A DNA stretch of 64,000 nt from Verrucomicrobium sp. BvORR034. Lineage in GTDB: Bacteria; Verrucomicrobiota; Verrucomicrobiia; Verrucomicrobiales; Verrucomicrobiaceae. Positions 43,702 to 51,216 of this stretch are shown one piece after another (within the stretch, counting starts at the first letter, position 1; every line of letters begins with the position of its first letter). The notes beneath the pieces were generated by a model that saw only the letters and a list, made by a program, of their open reading frames with translations, was not told the origin of the DNA and did not search any database. The stretch is from positions 23,168 to 87,167 of the forward strand of contig NZ_BATQ01000075.1 in the NCBI RefSeq assembly GCF_000739635.1, in the 5' to 3' direction. A program made the position numbers and the translations under genes.

Positions 43702-44589
43702 ATGAGTGCCCCCGCAACCCCTACGTATGAGCGGAATCTTCCGGCGGAGTTGTACAAGGTGCGTCCCCACGTGTGGGTGGGAGACATGCTCTTGGACTGG
43801 GCCACGATCGTGGCCACGTTCTTCGCTTACGCCTGGATCGATTCCATCTTCTTTGCACCTGTCGCCGCATTGATCATCGGCGCCCGCATCCAGGCTCTCG
43901 GGCTCCTGGTGCATGACGCCACCCATCGTGTGGCGTTCAAGACGAAGTGGCTCAACGAATTCCTGGGCGAGACCCTGGTGGCATGGCCGCTCTTCATCGT
44001 CATTGAGAAAGGCTACCGGCCCTGGCATTTCGAGCATCACCGTCATTTGGGTACCGACCATGATCCAGAGCTGGATTCCTACCGGTCGGATTCGCCCTAT
44101 GACAAGCCCGTGACCTGGCGGCGGGTATGGCGCTACTTCGTGACGGACCTCCTGGGCTTCGGCCTCTACGATCTCTTCAAGTTTCTCAAGGCCATTTTCC
44201 CGTACAAGCAACCGTGGCGCATCTTGGGCCCTCTGGGGATGTATGCGGCGTTCTTTGCGCTTACCTTTTGGCTGGATTCGCTGTGGGTCTTCTATCTTTG
44301 GATCTGGTCCATCGTGGCTGGTTTCTGGGCCGTCTTCCGGATCCGGACCTGGACGGAGCATGTGGGGATCGAGCCCCGCGGCAAGGAGACATCCCATCGG
44401 TTCTCGCCCGGCTGGGATCCCGATTCCCCCGGCTGGCTGGGCAAGTTCCTTTTCTTTCCCCACAACACGTTTTGCCACTACGAGCATCACAAGTTTCCGC
44501 AGGTGCCTTATTACAATCTCCCTGCCTTGCGGAAGGTGGAGGAGTCCCGGCCTGTGACGCCTTTGGGGGATCTGTTTCCAGCGACGTAG
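43702..44589 (+). CDS. Membrane fatty acid desaturase-family protein
   Basis: From the ATG at 43702 (a GTG at 43690 is possible) the product is 295 residues with three histidine boxes: HDATH at 71-75, HFEHHRH at 109-115 and HYEHH at 259-263. These bind the di-iron centre of membrane desaturases and hydroxylases. At least four membrane segments flank them. Fatty acid desaturase is the first guess; carotenoid hydroxylase/ketolase-type proteins share the boxes. The gene stands alone, followed by repeats. Its promoter region is very AT-rich. Confidence 0.85.
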   Translation: MSAPATPTYERNLPAELYKVRPHVWVGDMLLDWATIVATFFAYAWIDSIFFAPVAALIIGARIQALGLLVHDATHRVAFKTKWLNEFLGETLVAWPLFIVIEKGYRPWHFEHHRHLGTDHDPELDSYRSDSPYDKPVTWRRVWRYFVTDLLGFGLYDLFKFLKAIFPYKQPWRILGPLGMYAAFFALTFWLDSLWVFYLWIWSIVAGFWAVFRIRTWTEHVGIEPRGKETSHRFSPGWDPDSPGWLGKFLFFPHNTFCHYEHHKFPQVPYYNLPALRKVEESRPVTPLGDLFPAT

Positions 44590-44625
44590 GCGATTGCGCG
44601 ATTGGGGGGGCAGCCGTGAGATCCG

Positions 44626-44709
44626 GCGTCCCTCCGGGACGCAAATGCATTATCGATCGGTAACCGGTGGTTGGCACCACCGGCTACATTCCAGCGTCCC
44701 TCCGGGACG
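44626..44709. repeat. Palindromic repeat cluster between desaturase and leuS
   Basis: GCGTCCCTCCGGGACGC (44626-44642) and a second copy (44694-44709) flank CCGGTGG-TTGGCA-CCACCGG (44664-44683), so three hairpins stand in a row within 84 bp. Arrangements of this kind are common in verrucomicrobial and planctomycete intergenic DNA as far as I recall. They may act as REP-like elements. Confidence 0.6.
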
Positions 44710-44753
44710 GGGGCGTTCGTCTGGGAGCCGACCGCATAGTCATTCCTGAACCA

Positions 44754-44833
44754 GCGAAGCGTCTCAACCAGGGCGAAGCCCGTCTCAACCAGCCGCCCCC
44801 TCGGGGCGCGTCTCAACGGCGAAGCCCCTCAAC
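44754..44833. repeat. Run of four mini-hairpins each followed by (GT)CTCAAC
   Basis: GCGAAGC (44754-44760), GGGCGAAGCCC (44771-44781), CCGCCCCCTCGGGGCG (from 44793) and GGCGAAGCC (44818-44826) are each followed by GTCTCAACCA, GTCTCAACCA, GTCTCAAC and CCTCAAC. GCGAAGC is known as an unusually stable DNA mini-hairpin. The array ends about 70 bp before leuS. Confidence 0.5.
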
Positions 44834-44865
44834 TCTCCTTATTACCAGTTGTCAGGGGCGCACCT

Positions 44866-44890
44866 AGGGCGGAGTATCCCGCCCTTTTTT
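44866..44890 (+). terminator. Terminator-like hairpin just upstream of leuS
   Basis: AGGGCGG (44866-44872) and CCGCCCT (44879-44885) pair across a six-base loop and are followed by TTTTTT. The T-run ends 13 bases before the leuS ATG. Either leuS is transcribed from a very short leader or this is an attenuator. The upstream CCGCCC at 44793-44798 could pair with the same GGGCGG and release it. Confidence 0.6.
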
Positions 44891-44903
44891 CATTTTCAGA
44901 GTC

Positions 44904-47495
44904 ATGAGCAGCGAGCGCCGCAAGCAGTATCCCTTCGACGAGTTTGAACCCCAATGGCAGGCCCACTGGGATGCCAAGAAGTCCTTCCGCACCCTCGGGC
45001 CGGGAGACGAGGGGTTTGATGCCAGCAAGCCGAAGTACTTCGTGCTCGACATGTTCCCGTATCCCAGCGGTCAGGGCCTGCATGTGGGCCATCCTGAGGG
45101 CTACACCGCCACGGACATCGTGGCGCGGTACAAGCGCATGACCGGCCACAACGTCCTGCACCCGATGGGCTGGGATGCCTTTGGTCTGCCGGCGGAGCAA
45201 TATGCCATCAAAACGGGGCAGCATCCGCGGACGACCACGGAGAAGAACGTGGAGAACTTCCGCAATCAGCTCAAGAGGCTGGGCTTTGCCTACGACTGGG
45301 ATCGGGAGGTCAACACCACGGATCCAGGTTATTTCAAATGGACGCAGTGGATCTTTACCCAGCTCTACAATTCCTATTTCGACCCGGCCACGAAGACGGC
45401 CCGGCCGGTGCAGGAACTGGAGGCGCAGGGATTGTCGCGAGATGAGATCGACGCGCGTCGTCTGGCCTTTGTCTCCGAGGCTCCGGTCAACTGGTGCCCG
45501 GAGCTGGGCACGGTGCTGGCCAATGAAGAGGTCATCGACGGCAAGAGCGAAGTGGGCGGTTTCCCTGTGGAGCGTCGGCCCATGCGTCAGTGGATGCTGC
45601 GCATCACTTCCTTTGCCCAGCGTCTGATGGATGAACTCGACGGGCTGGACTGGCCGGAGAGCATCAAGCTGCTGCAGCGCAATTGGATTGGTCGCAGTGA
45701 AGGGGCTGAGGTGGCCTTCCAGATTGAGAATCCGGAGTCAGCAGGCGTCTCGCATACGGTGACGGTTTTCACCACTCGCCCGGACACGCTGTTCGGTGCC
45801 ACTTATATGGTGTTGTCTCCTGAGCACCCACTGGTGTCGGAACTGACCACTGCGGCTCAGAAAGATGCGGTGGAACAGTATCGCAAGGCCGTGGCCAGCA
45901 AGAGCGATCTGGAGCGTACGGAACTGGCGAAAGACAAGACGGGCGTGGATACCGGTGCCTTTGCGGTCAATCCGGTGAACGGAGCGAAGATTCCGGTCTG
46001 GATCGCCGACTACGTCCTCATGAGCTACGGCACGGGAGCCATCATGGCCGTGCCTGCGCATGATGAGCGGGACTTTGAGTTTGCGACCAAGTTCAGCCTG
46101 CCGGTGGTGCAGGTGGTGGCCCCGCCGCTGGGCACGGAGTGGCGCGGCTACACCGATGACGGGGTGGCGGTGAACTCCGGCTTCCTGGACGGGCTGACCA
46201 CGCCCGAGGCGAAGCAGAAGATCTCTGCCTGGTTGGAGGAAAAACAGCTGGGCAAGGCCAAGGTGAACTTCAAGCTGCGTGACTGGCTCTTCAGCCGCCA
46301 GCGTTATTGGGGTGAACCCTTCCCGGTCATCTGGGAGGACGGTCGTCATCGCGTGGTGCCAGAAGGGGATCTGCCCGTGCTGCCGCCCGATCTGGATGAC
46401 TTCAAGCCCACGGGCACGCCCGAACCCCCGCTGAGCAAGGCGGTGGACTGGGTGCGCTACAGTGAGACGGCGACGCGTGAGCTGAACACGATGCCCCAAT
46501 GGGCCGGTTCATGCTGGTACTACCTGCGCTACTGCGACCCCAAGAACAGCGATCGTTTCATCTCGAAAGAAGCCGATGCCTACTGGATGGGCTCGTCCGG
46601 CAAGCCCGGTGGTGTGGATCTGTATGTCGGCGGTACCGAGCATGCCGTGCTGCACCTGCTGTACGCCCGCTTCTGGCACAAGGTGCTTTATGATCTGGGT
46701 CATGTTGTGACTCCTGAACCCTTCCAGAAGCTGGTGAACCAGGGCCTCATTCTGGGCGAAGACAGCCAGAAGATGTCCAAGAGCCGCGGCAACGTGGTGA
46801 ACCCGGATGATGTGATCGTCGAATACGGCGCGGACTCCCTGCGGCTCTATGAAATGTTCATGGGCCCGTTGGAGCAGGTGAAGCCATGGAGCATGAAAGG
46901 CGTGGAAGGCGTGTACCGCTTCCTGGCCCGCGTGTGGCGCTTGGTTCTGGAAAGCAACCAGGAAGGGGAGTGGACGTTGTCTCCGCAACTCCAGGATGTG
47001 CCGGTGGACAAGAAGCTCAACAAGGTGATCCACGAGACCATCAAGAAGGTGGGCGAGGACATTGAGCGACTGGGCTTCAACACTGCCATCAGCCAGATGA
47101 TGGTGCTGACCAACGCCTTCACCGCAGCAGAAGTGCGGCCGGTGGCGGGCGTGGCGGCGCTGTTACAGGTGCTGAATCCCTTTGCTCCGCATTTGACGGA
47201 AGAATTGCAGGCGCGCCTGGCGGTTGCGTTCCCTTCTGCGAAGAAGAGCGGTCTGCTGTCTGAACAGACGTGGCCGACGTTCGATCCTGCTGCGCTGGTG
47301 GAGGACGAAGTGGAAGTCATCATCCAGGTGAACGGCAAACTGCGTGACCGCCTGACGGTGGCGCGTGAGATCAGCAAGGAAGCCCTGGAGGCCCAAGCCA
47401 TGGCCAGCCCCAAAGTGGCTGAGTTCACGGCGGGTTTGACCGTGCGGAAAGTCATCGTCGTTCCCGGGAAGCTGGTGAACGTGGTGGCGAACTGA
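44904..47495 (+). CDS. leuS: Leucyl-tRNA synthetase
   Basis: The 863-residue protein has the class I marks: [16 protein letters not shown] with H60-V-G-H63, and KMSKS at 623-627. Between them is the CP1 editing domain ([20 protein letters not shown] near residue 290). The C-terminal anticodon-binding helices and the short tail end KLVNVVAN. Length agrees with bacterial LeuRS. The start at 44904 ([16 protein letters not shown]) is standard. The gene is preceded by a terminator-like hairpin and followed by another hairpin at 47511-47541. Confidence 0.97.
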   Translation: MSSERRKQYPFDEFEPQWQAHWDAKKSFRTLGPGDEGFDASKPKYFVLDMFPYPSGQGLHVGHPEGYTATDIVARYKRMTGHNVLHPMGWDAFGLPAEQYAIKTGQHPRTTTEKNVENFRNQLKRLGFAYDWDREVNTTDPGYFKWTQWIFTQLYNSYFDPATKTARPVQELEAQGLSRDEIDARRLAFVSEAPVNWCPELGTVLANEEVIDGKSEVGGFPVERRPMRQWMLRITSFAQRLMDELDGLDWPESIKLLQRNWIGRSEGAEVAFQIENPESAGVSHTVTVFTTRPDTLFGATYMVLSPEHPLVSELTTAAQKDAVEQYRKAVASKSDLERTELAKDKTGVDTGAFAVNPVNGAKIPVWIADYVLMSYGTGAIMAVPAHDERDFEFATKFSLPVVQVVAPPLGTEWRGYTDDGVAVNSGFLDGLTTPEAKQKISAWLEEKQLGKAKVNFKLRDWLFSRQRYWGEPFPVIWEDGRHRVVPEGDLPVLPPDLDDFKPTGTPEPPLSKAVDWVRYSETATRELNTMPQWAGSCWYYLRYCDPKNSDRFISKEADAYWMGSSGKPGGVDLYVGGTEHAVLHLLYARFWHKVLYDLGHVVTPEPFQKLVNQGLILGEDSQKMSKSRGNVVNPDDVIVEYGADSLRLYEMFMGPLEQVKPWSMKGVEGVYRFLARVWRLVLESNQEGEWTLSPQLQDVPVDKKLNKVIHETIKKVGEDIERLGFNTAISQMMVLTNAFTAAEVRPVAGVAALLQVLNPFAPHLTEELQARLAVAFPSAKKSGLLSEQTWPTFDPAALVEDEVEVIIQVNGKLRDRLTVAREISKEALEAQAMASPKVAEFTAGLTVRKVIVVPGKLVNVVAN

Positions 47496-47510
47496 GGCGG
47501 GGAGGGAAGA

Positions 47511-47541
47511 CCACCGCACCAGTCTCTGAAGGGTGCGGTGG
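47511..47541 (+). terminator. Hairpin after leuS
   Basis: CCACCGCACC / GGTGCGGTGG is a 10-bp stem with an 11-base loop, 15 bp after the leuS stop. It lacks a T-run, so it may be a weak or Rho-assisted terminator. Confidence 0.5.
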
Positions 47542-47585
47542 GAGTGCGTAGCGTGGTTTGGGTGTGCTGGATTTCAGCGCGCCTG

Positions 47586-47613
47586 ACCGCGTTTTTACAA
47601 ACGCAGCCACGAG
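47586..47613. repeat. Dispersed hairpin repeat, reverse copy
   Basis: This 28-bp sequence is the reverse complement of the copies at 53882-53909 and 54032-54059 with three or four changes (core GCGTT..AACGC). It lies in the 246-bp gap between leuS and the glycosyltransferase gene, which otherwise holds nothing I can name. Confidence 0.6.
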
Positions 47614-47741
47614 CTGCTTCTTGGGAGCATGGTGAAGCGACGCGGTGAGCTTCTTCCTGCATGCTGCCTTGCCACTCCGCGGGATTCGTCTTATGGCTTG
47701 GAGATTGGTTGCAAGCCCTTTACTGAGCCCTCGTCATCTTT

Positions 47742-48869
47742 ATGCGAATCGCCATCGTCCACTATGCGGCTCCACCGATCATCGGCGGGGTTGAGAGGGT
47801 GATCGAGCAGCAGGCGAAGGTGCTCAGTGATCATGGGCATGAAGTGGTCGTGATCTGTGGCAATGCGGGCGCGGCAGTCGCCACTGCGGAGATGCGAATC
47901 CTGCCCGGCCTGAAGGCGAACGTTGCTCTGGATGAGCGAGCAGGGGAGCAGCTTGTAGCAGATCTGGGTGAGACCTTGAAGGGGGCGGAGATGGTGCTCG
48001 TACACAATATGTTCACGATGCCGTTCAATTGGGTGGCTTCCCAGGTGCTTGCGCGGTTGAGCCGCGAGATGGCGGGTTCACGCTTTGTGAACTGGGTCCA
48101 TGATGTGGATGTGTCACAGGAGGCGTTCACCGGACTGGATGCGCAACTGGTGCATGTGGTGGTGTCGGAGGTGCGACGACAGCATTTCATTGACCGCCTC
48201 GGAGTGCCGGGGGCTGACAGTCGCATCATACCCAATGGGGTGGAGGTGACAGAGGCGCTCGGACTGACACCCAGTGTGGCGAATTTCGTGCAACGCACGG
48301 AGGTGCTGGACCGGGAACTGGTGCTCGTGCATCCCACGCGTGTCCTGGCACGGAAGAACATCGAGATGGGCCTGGCTGTCACCGCCGCCTTGCGGGATGC
48401 CGGGTGTGACGTGGCCTACCTCGTGACGGGTGCGCCGGATCCTCACCGGAAGGAGTCGGCGGCCTATGCGGAACGAATCGCGGAGGCTATTTCGCACTTT
48501 GGGCTTGAAGATCGGGTGTGCTTCCTGTCCCGTGATTTTTCCGTGACGAATGCGGACGTGGCCAGCCTGTACCGGCTCGCAGACGCGCTCATTTTCCCCA
48601 GTCGCAGCGAGGGATTTGGCCTCCCTCTGGTGGAGGCGGCCCTGCATCGTCTGCCGGTGTTTTGCTCAGATATTCCGCCGCACCGGGAGGTGGCGGGAGA
48701 TTTTGCGGTGTTTTTTGATCTGGCGTCGCCTCCGGCAGATGTGGCGCGGTTGGTGCTTGAAAGTGTGGGGTCCGATCATTGTAGTACGGTCAGGAAGACC
48801 GTCATGCGGCGATTCGGGTGGAAGCACATCTTCAAGGAATACCTTGAGCCTCTGATCAAGGAACGCTAA
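47742..48869 (+). CDS. Glycosyltransferase family 4 protein
   Basis: The 375-residue protein starts MRIAIVHYAAPPIIGGVERV, the GT4 acceptor side with the GG-E/V loop. The donor side shows VLVHPTRVLARKNIEMGL, LVTGAPDPHR and the retaining motif RSEGFGLPLVEAALHRLPVF (E-x7-E). It uses a nucleotide sugar to extend a glycan. The branching-enzyme gene glgB begins 10 bp after its stop, so a role in glycogen or a related alpha-glucan is likely, although it lacks the full length of glycogen synthase. The acceptor is unknown. Confidence 0.85.
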   Translation: MRIAIVHYAAPPIIGGVERVIEQQAKVLSDHGHEVVVICGNAGAAVATAEMRILPGLKANVALDERAGEQLVADLGETLKGAEMVLVHNMFTMPFNWVASQVLARLSREMAGSRFVNWVHDVDVSQEAFTGLDAQLVHVVVSEVRRQHFIDRLGVPGADSRIIPNGVEVTEALGLTPSVANFVQRTEVLDRELVLVHPTRVLARKNIEMGLAVTAALRDAGCDVAYLVTGAPDPHRKESAAYAERIAEAISHFGLEDRVCFLSRDFSVTNADVASLYRLADALIFPSRSEGFGLPLVEAALHRLPVFCSDIPPHREVAGDFAVFFDLASPPADVARLVLESVGSDHCSTVRKTVMRRFGWKHIFKEYLEPLIKER

Positions 48870-48879
48870 GTAATAAAAC

Positions 48880-51069
48880 ATGGCCCTGACGTACCCACTC
48901 GACGAGCAAGCCCGGAAAATTCTAGACGCCTCTCACAACGACCCCTTCAGTTACCTGGGACCGCACGTCTCTCCCGACGGAAAAGTCACGGTCCGCTCCC
49001 TCCAACCCCAGGCCCATACTCTGAGCGTGGTGCTCAAAGCCACCGGAGAAACCTTCGTCGGGGATCTGTTGCATCCCAACGGATTGTTCGAGGTGGCCCT
49101 GCCCTCGAAATGCTGGGGCCAGCCGTACGAGCTGGTCTGGCACACGCAGGATGGCAAGGTGCACCGCCAGGCGGACCCCTATTCCTTTGGCCTCTGCCTG
49201 GGGGAGCAGGACATGCACTACTTCCGCGAGGGCAAGCACTGGCACCTCTATGAGGTGCTGGGGGCGCACCGCCGGACGTTCAACGGGATCGAAGGCGTTC
49301 TCTTTGCCGTGTGGGCACCGAACGCGAAGCGGGTCAGTGTCGTGGGTGATTTCAATGGCTGGGACGGTCGGGTGAACCCCATGCGTTGCCGGGTGGAATC
49401 GGGCATCTGGGAGCTTTTCATCCCTGGGCTGGCCAGTCTGGTGCACTACAAGTTTGAGCTCATCGGGGAGAACGGAGCCCTGTTTAACAAGAGCGACCCC
49501 TTTGCCTTCTTCTCCCAGCATGGGCCGCAGACGGCCTCGCTCACGTGGGACTTCCATCACTATCGGTGGAGCGATGACGCCTGGATGAGCCAGCGCAAGG
49601 AGCGCAGTCTCTACCGCACTGCCATGAGCATCTACGAGGTGCACCTGGGCTCCTGGCGCAGACGGGAAGGGGGGCGGATGCTCACCTACCGTGAGCTGGC
49701 CGATGAACTGATCCCGTATGTGAAGGATCTAGGGTTCACCCACATTGAGCTCATGCCAGTGAGCGAGTTCCCCTTTGACGGATCATGGGGCTATCAGGTG
49801 GGCGGGTATTTCGCTCCCACCAGTCGCCACGGGAATCCGGATGAGTTCCGGGAGTTTGTGGATCGCTGTCACCAAGCTGGGTTGGGGGTGATTGTGGACT
49901 GGGTACCGGCGCACTTCCCCAAGGATGCCCATGGTCTGGCCCGCTTCGACGGGACGTCGCTCTATGAGCATTCCGACCCCCGCCAGGGCGAGCACATGGA
50001 CTGGGGCACGCTGATCTTCAACTTTGGTCGCAATGAGGTGCGGAATTTCCTCATCGCCAATGCCCTTTTCTGGCTGGAGATGTACCACATCGACGGGATC
50101 CGTGTTGATGCCGTCGCCTCCATGATCTACCTGGACTACTCCCGCGAGCCGGGCCAGTGGGTGCCCAACCGCTACGGCGGCCGGGAGAACTTGGAAGCCA
50201 TCGAGTTCATGCGGGAACTGAACTATCAGTGCTATTCCCGCTTCCCCGGCATCGCCATGATCGCCGAGGAAAGCACCGCATGGGGCGGCGTGTCCCGGCC
50301 GGTGAGCACGGGTGGCCTAGGATTCGGCTTCAAATGGAACATGGGGTGGATGAACGACACCCTGCGCTACATGGAAAAAGAGCCGGTGCACCGCAAGCAC
50401 CACCACGGGGAGGCCACCTTCTCCATGCTCTATGCCTATGATGAGAACTTCATCCTGGTGCTGAGCCACGATGAGGTGGTGCATGGCAAGAAGTCGCTTC
50501 TAGACAAGATGCCGGGGGATCGCTGGCAGAAGTTTGCCAACCTGAGAATGTTCTATGCCTGGATGTGGATGCACCCCGGGAAGAAGCTCCTGTTCATGGG
50601 CTGCGAGATCGGCCAGTGGCGAGAGTGGAACTACCAGCAGTCACTGGACTGGGAGGTGCTCTTCGGGGAGGAACACCGTGGACTACAGTCCATGGTGCGG
50701 GATCTGAACCACCTGTACACGAATGAGAAGGCGCTGCACAGTCGTGACCATGAGGCCGGCGGCTTCTGGTGGCTGGAGCCCAATGACTATGAGAACAGTC
50801 TCTTCGCCTTTGGCCGCAAGGATCCAGAAGGTCGCACCTGCTATGTGCTGGTGAATGCCACGCCGGTGCCGCGTCCCAGCTATCGCATGGGGGTGGAAGA
50901 GGGAGGCTACTATCGGGAGCTTCTTAACTCCGATGCCGTCAACTACGGCGGGTCTGGGGTGGGAAATGCTGCCGGGGTGCAGGCACAGCCTACCCCCTGG
51001 CAGGGCCAGCCCTGGTCGGTGGAGGTCACGGTCCCGCCATTGGGAACGGTGGTGTTGCAACGGGCCTAA
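48880..51069 (+). CDS. glgB: 1,4-alpha-glucan branching enzyme
   Basis: The 729-residue protein has the N-terminal CBM48-like domain (PFSYLGPH, VWAPNAKRVSVVGDFNGWDG), the GH13 barrel and a C-terminal beta domain. The catalytic residues are visible: the nucleophile Asp in GIRVDAVASMIY, the acid Glu in MIAEESTAWGG and the third Asp in LSHDEVVHGKKSLL. It makes alpha-1,6 branches in glycogen. Spacing of 10 bp to the GT4 gene indicates translational coupling or one transcript. No Shine-Dalgarno sequence is clear. Length is normal for GlgB. Confidence 0.96.
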   Translation: MALTYPLDEQARKILDASHNDPFSYLGPHVSPDGKVTVRSLQPQAHTLSVVLKATGETFVGDLLHPNGLFEVALPSKCWGQPYELVWHTQDGKVHRQADPYSFGLCLGEQDMHYFREGKHWHLYEVLGAHRRTFNGIEGVLFAVWAPNAKRVSVVGDFNGWDGRVNPMRCRVESGIWELFIPGLASLVHYKFELIGENGALFNKSDPFAFFSQHGPQTASLTWDFHHYRWSDDAWMSQRKERSLYRTAMSIYEVHLGSWRRREGGRMLTYRELADELIPYVKDLGFTHIELMPVSEFPFDGSWGYQVGGYFAPTSRHGNPDEFREFVDRCHQAGLGVIVDWVPAHFPKDAHGLARFDGTSLYEHSDPRQGEHMDWGTLIFNFGRNEVRNFLIANALFWLEMYHIDGIRVDAVASMIYLDYSREPGQWVPNRYGGRENLEAIEFMRELNYQCYSRFPGIAMIAEESTAWGGVSRPVSTGGLGFGFKWNMGWMNDTLRYMEKEPVHRKHHHGEATFSMLYAYDENFILVLSHDEVVHGKKSLLDKMPGDRWQKFANLRMFYAWMWMHPGKKLLFMGCEIGQWREWNYQQSLDWEVLFGEEHRGLQSMVRDLNHLYTNEKALHSRDHEAGGFWWLEPNDYENSLFAFGRKDPEGRTCYVLVNATPVPRPSYRMGVEEGGYYRELLNSDAVNYGGSGVGNAAGVQAQPTPWQGQPWSVEVTVPPLGTVVLQRA

Positions 51070-51087
51070 ACGCAGACGGTTACCCAG

Positions 51088-51144
51088 CCGGGACACTGGC
51101 ATTGGCTCCCCCCTCGCTTTCGAGGGGGGAAGGCCGTGTCCCGG
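51088..51144. repeat. Nested hairpin between glgB and the kinase-like gene
   Basis: An outer stem CCGGGACAC / GTGTCCCGG (51088-51096 and 51136-51144) encloses an inner stem CCCCCCTCG / CGAGGGGGG (51108-51116 and 51121-51129) with a CTTT loop. No T-run follows. It may be a dispersed repeat or a processing hairpin. Confidence 0.55.
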
Positions 51145-51216
51145 AAATGAGGTACATTCTTGCTTTTGAGGAGTGATTGCCCCATCCTCAGAAAAAATTA
51201 TCAGAGGAAAGCTGCC

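Noticed and set aside
43495..44490. 331-codon leftward open frame
   Set aside because: It is antisense to the desaturase, which has three histidine boxes.
44667..44867. 66-codon frame before leuS as a leader peptide
   Set aside because: It translates the repeat array and has too few consecutive leucine codons for classical attenuation. The terminator itself is kept as a finding.
44590..44903. T-box riboswitch for leuS
   Set aside because: No sequence like the conserved T-box or specifier loop was found in the region.
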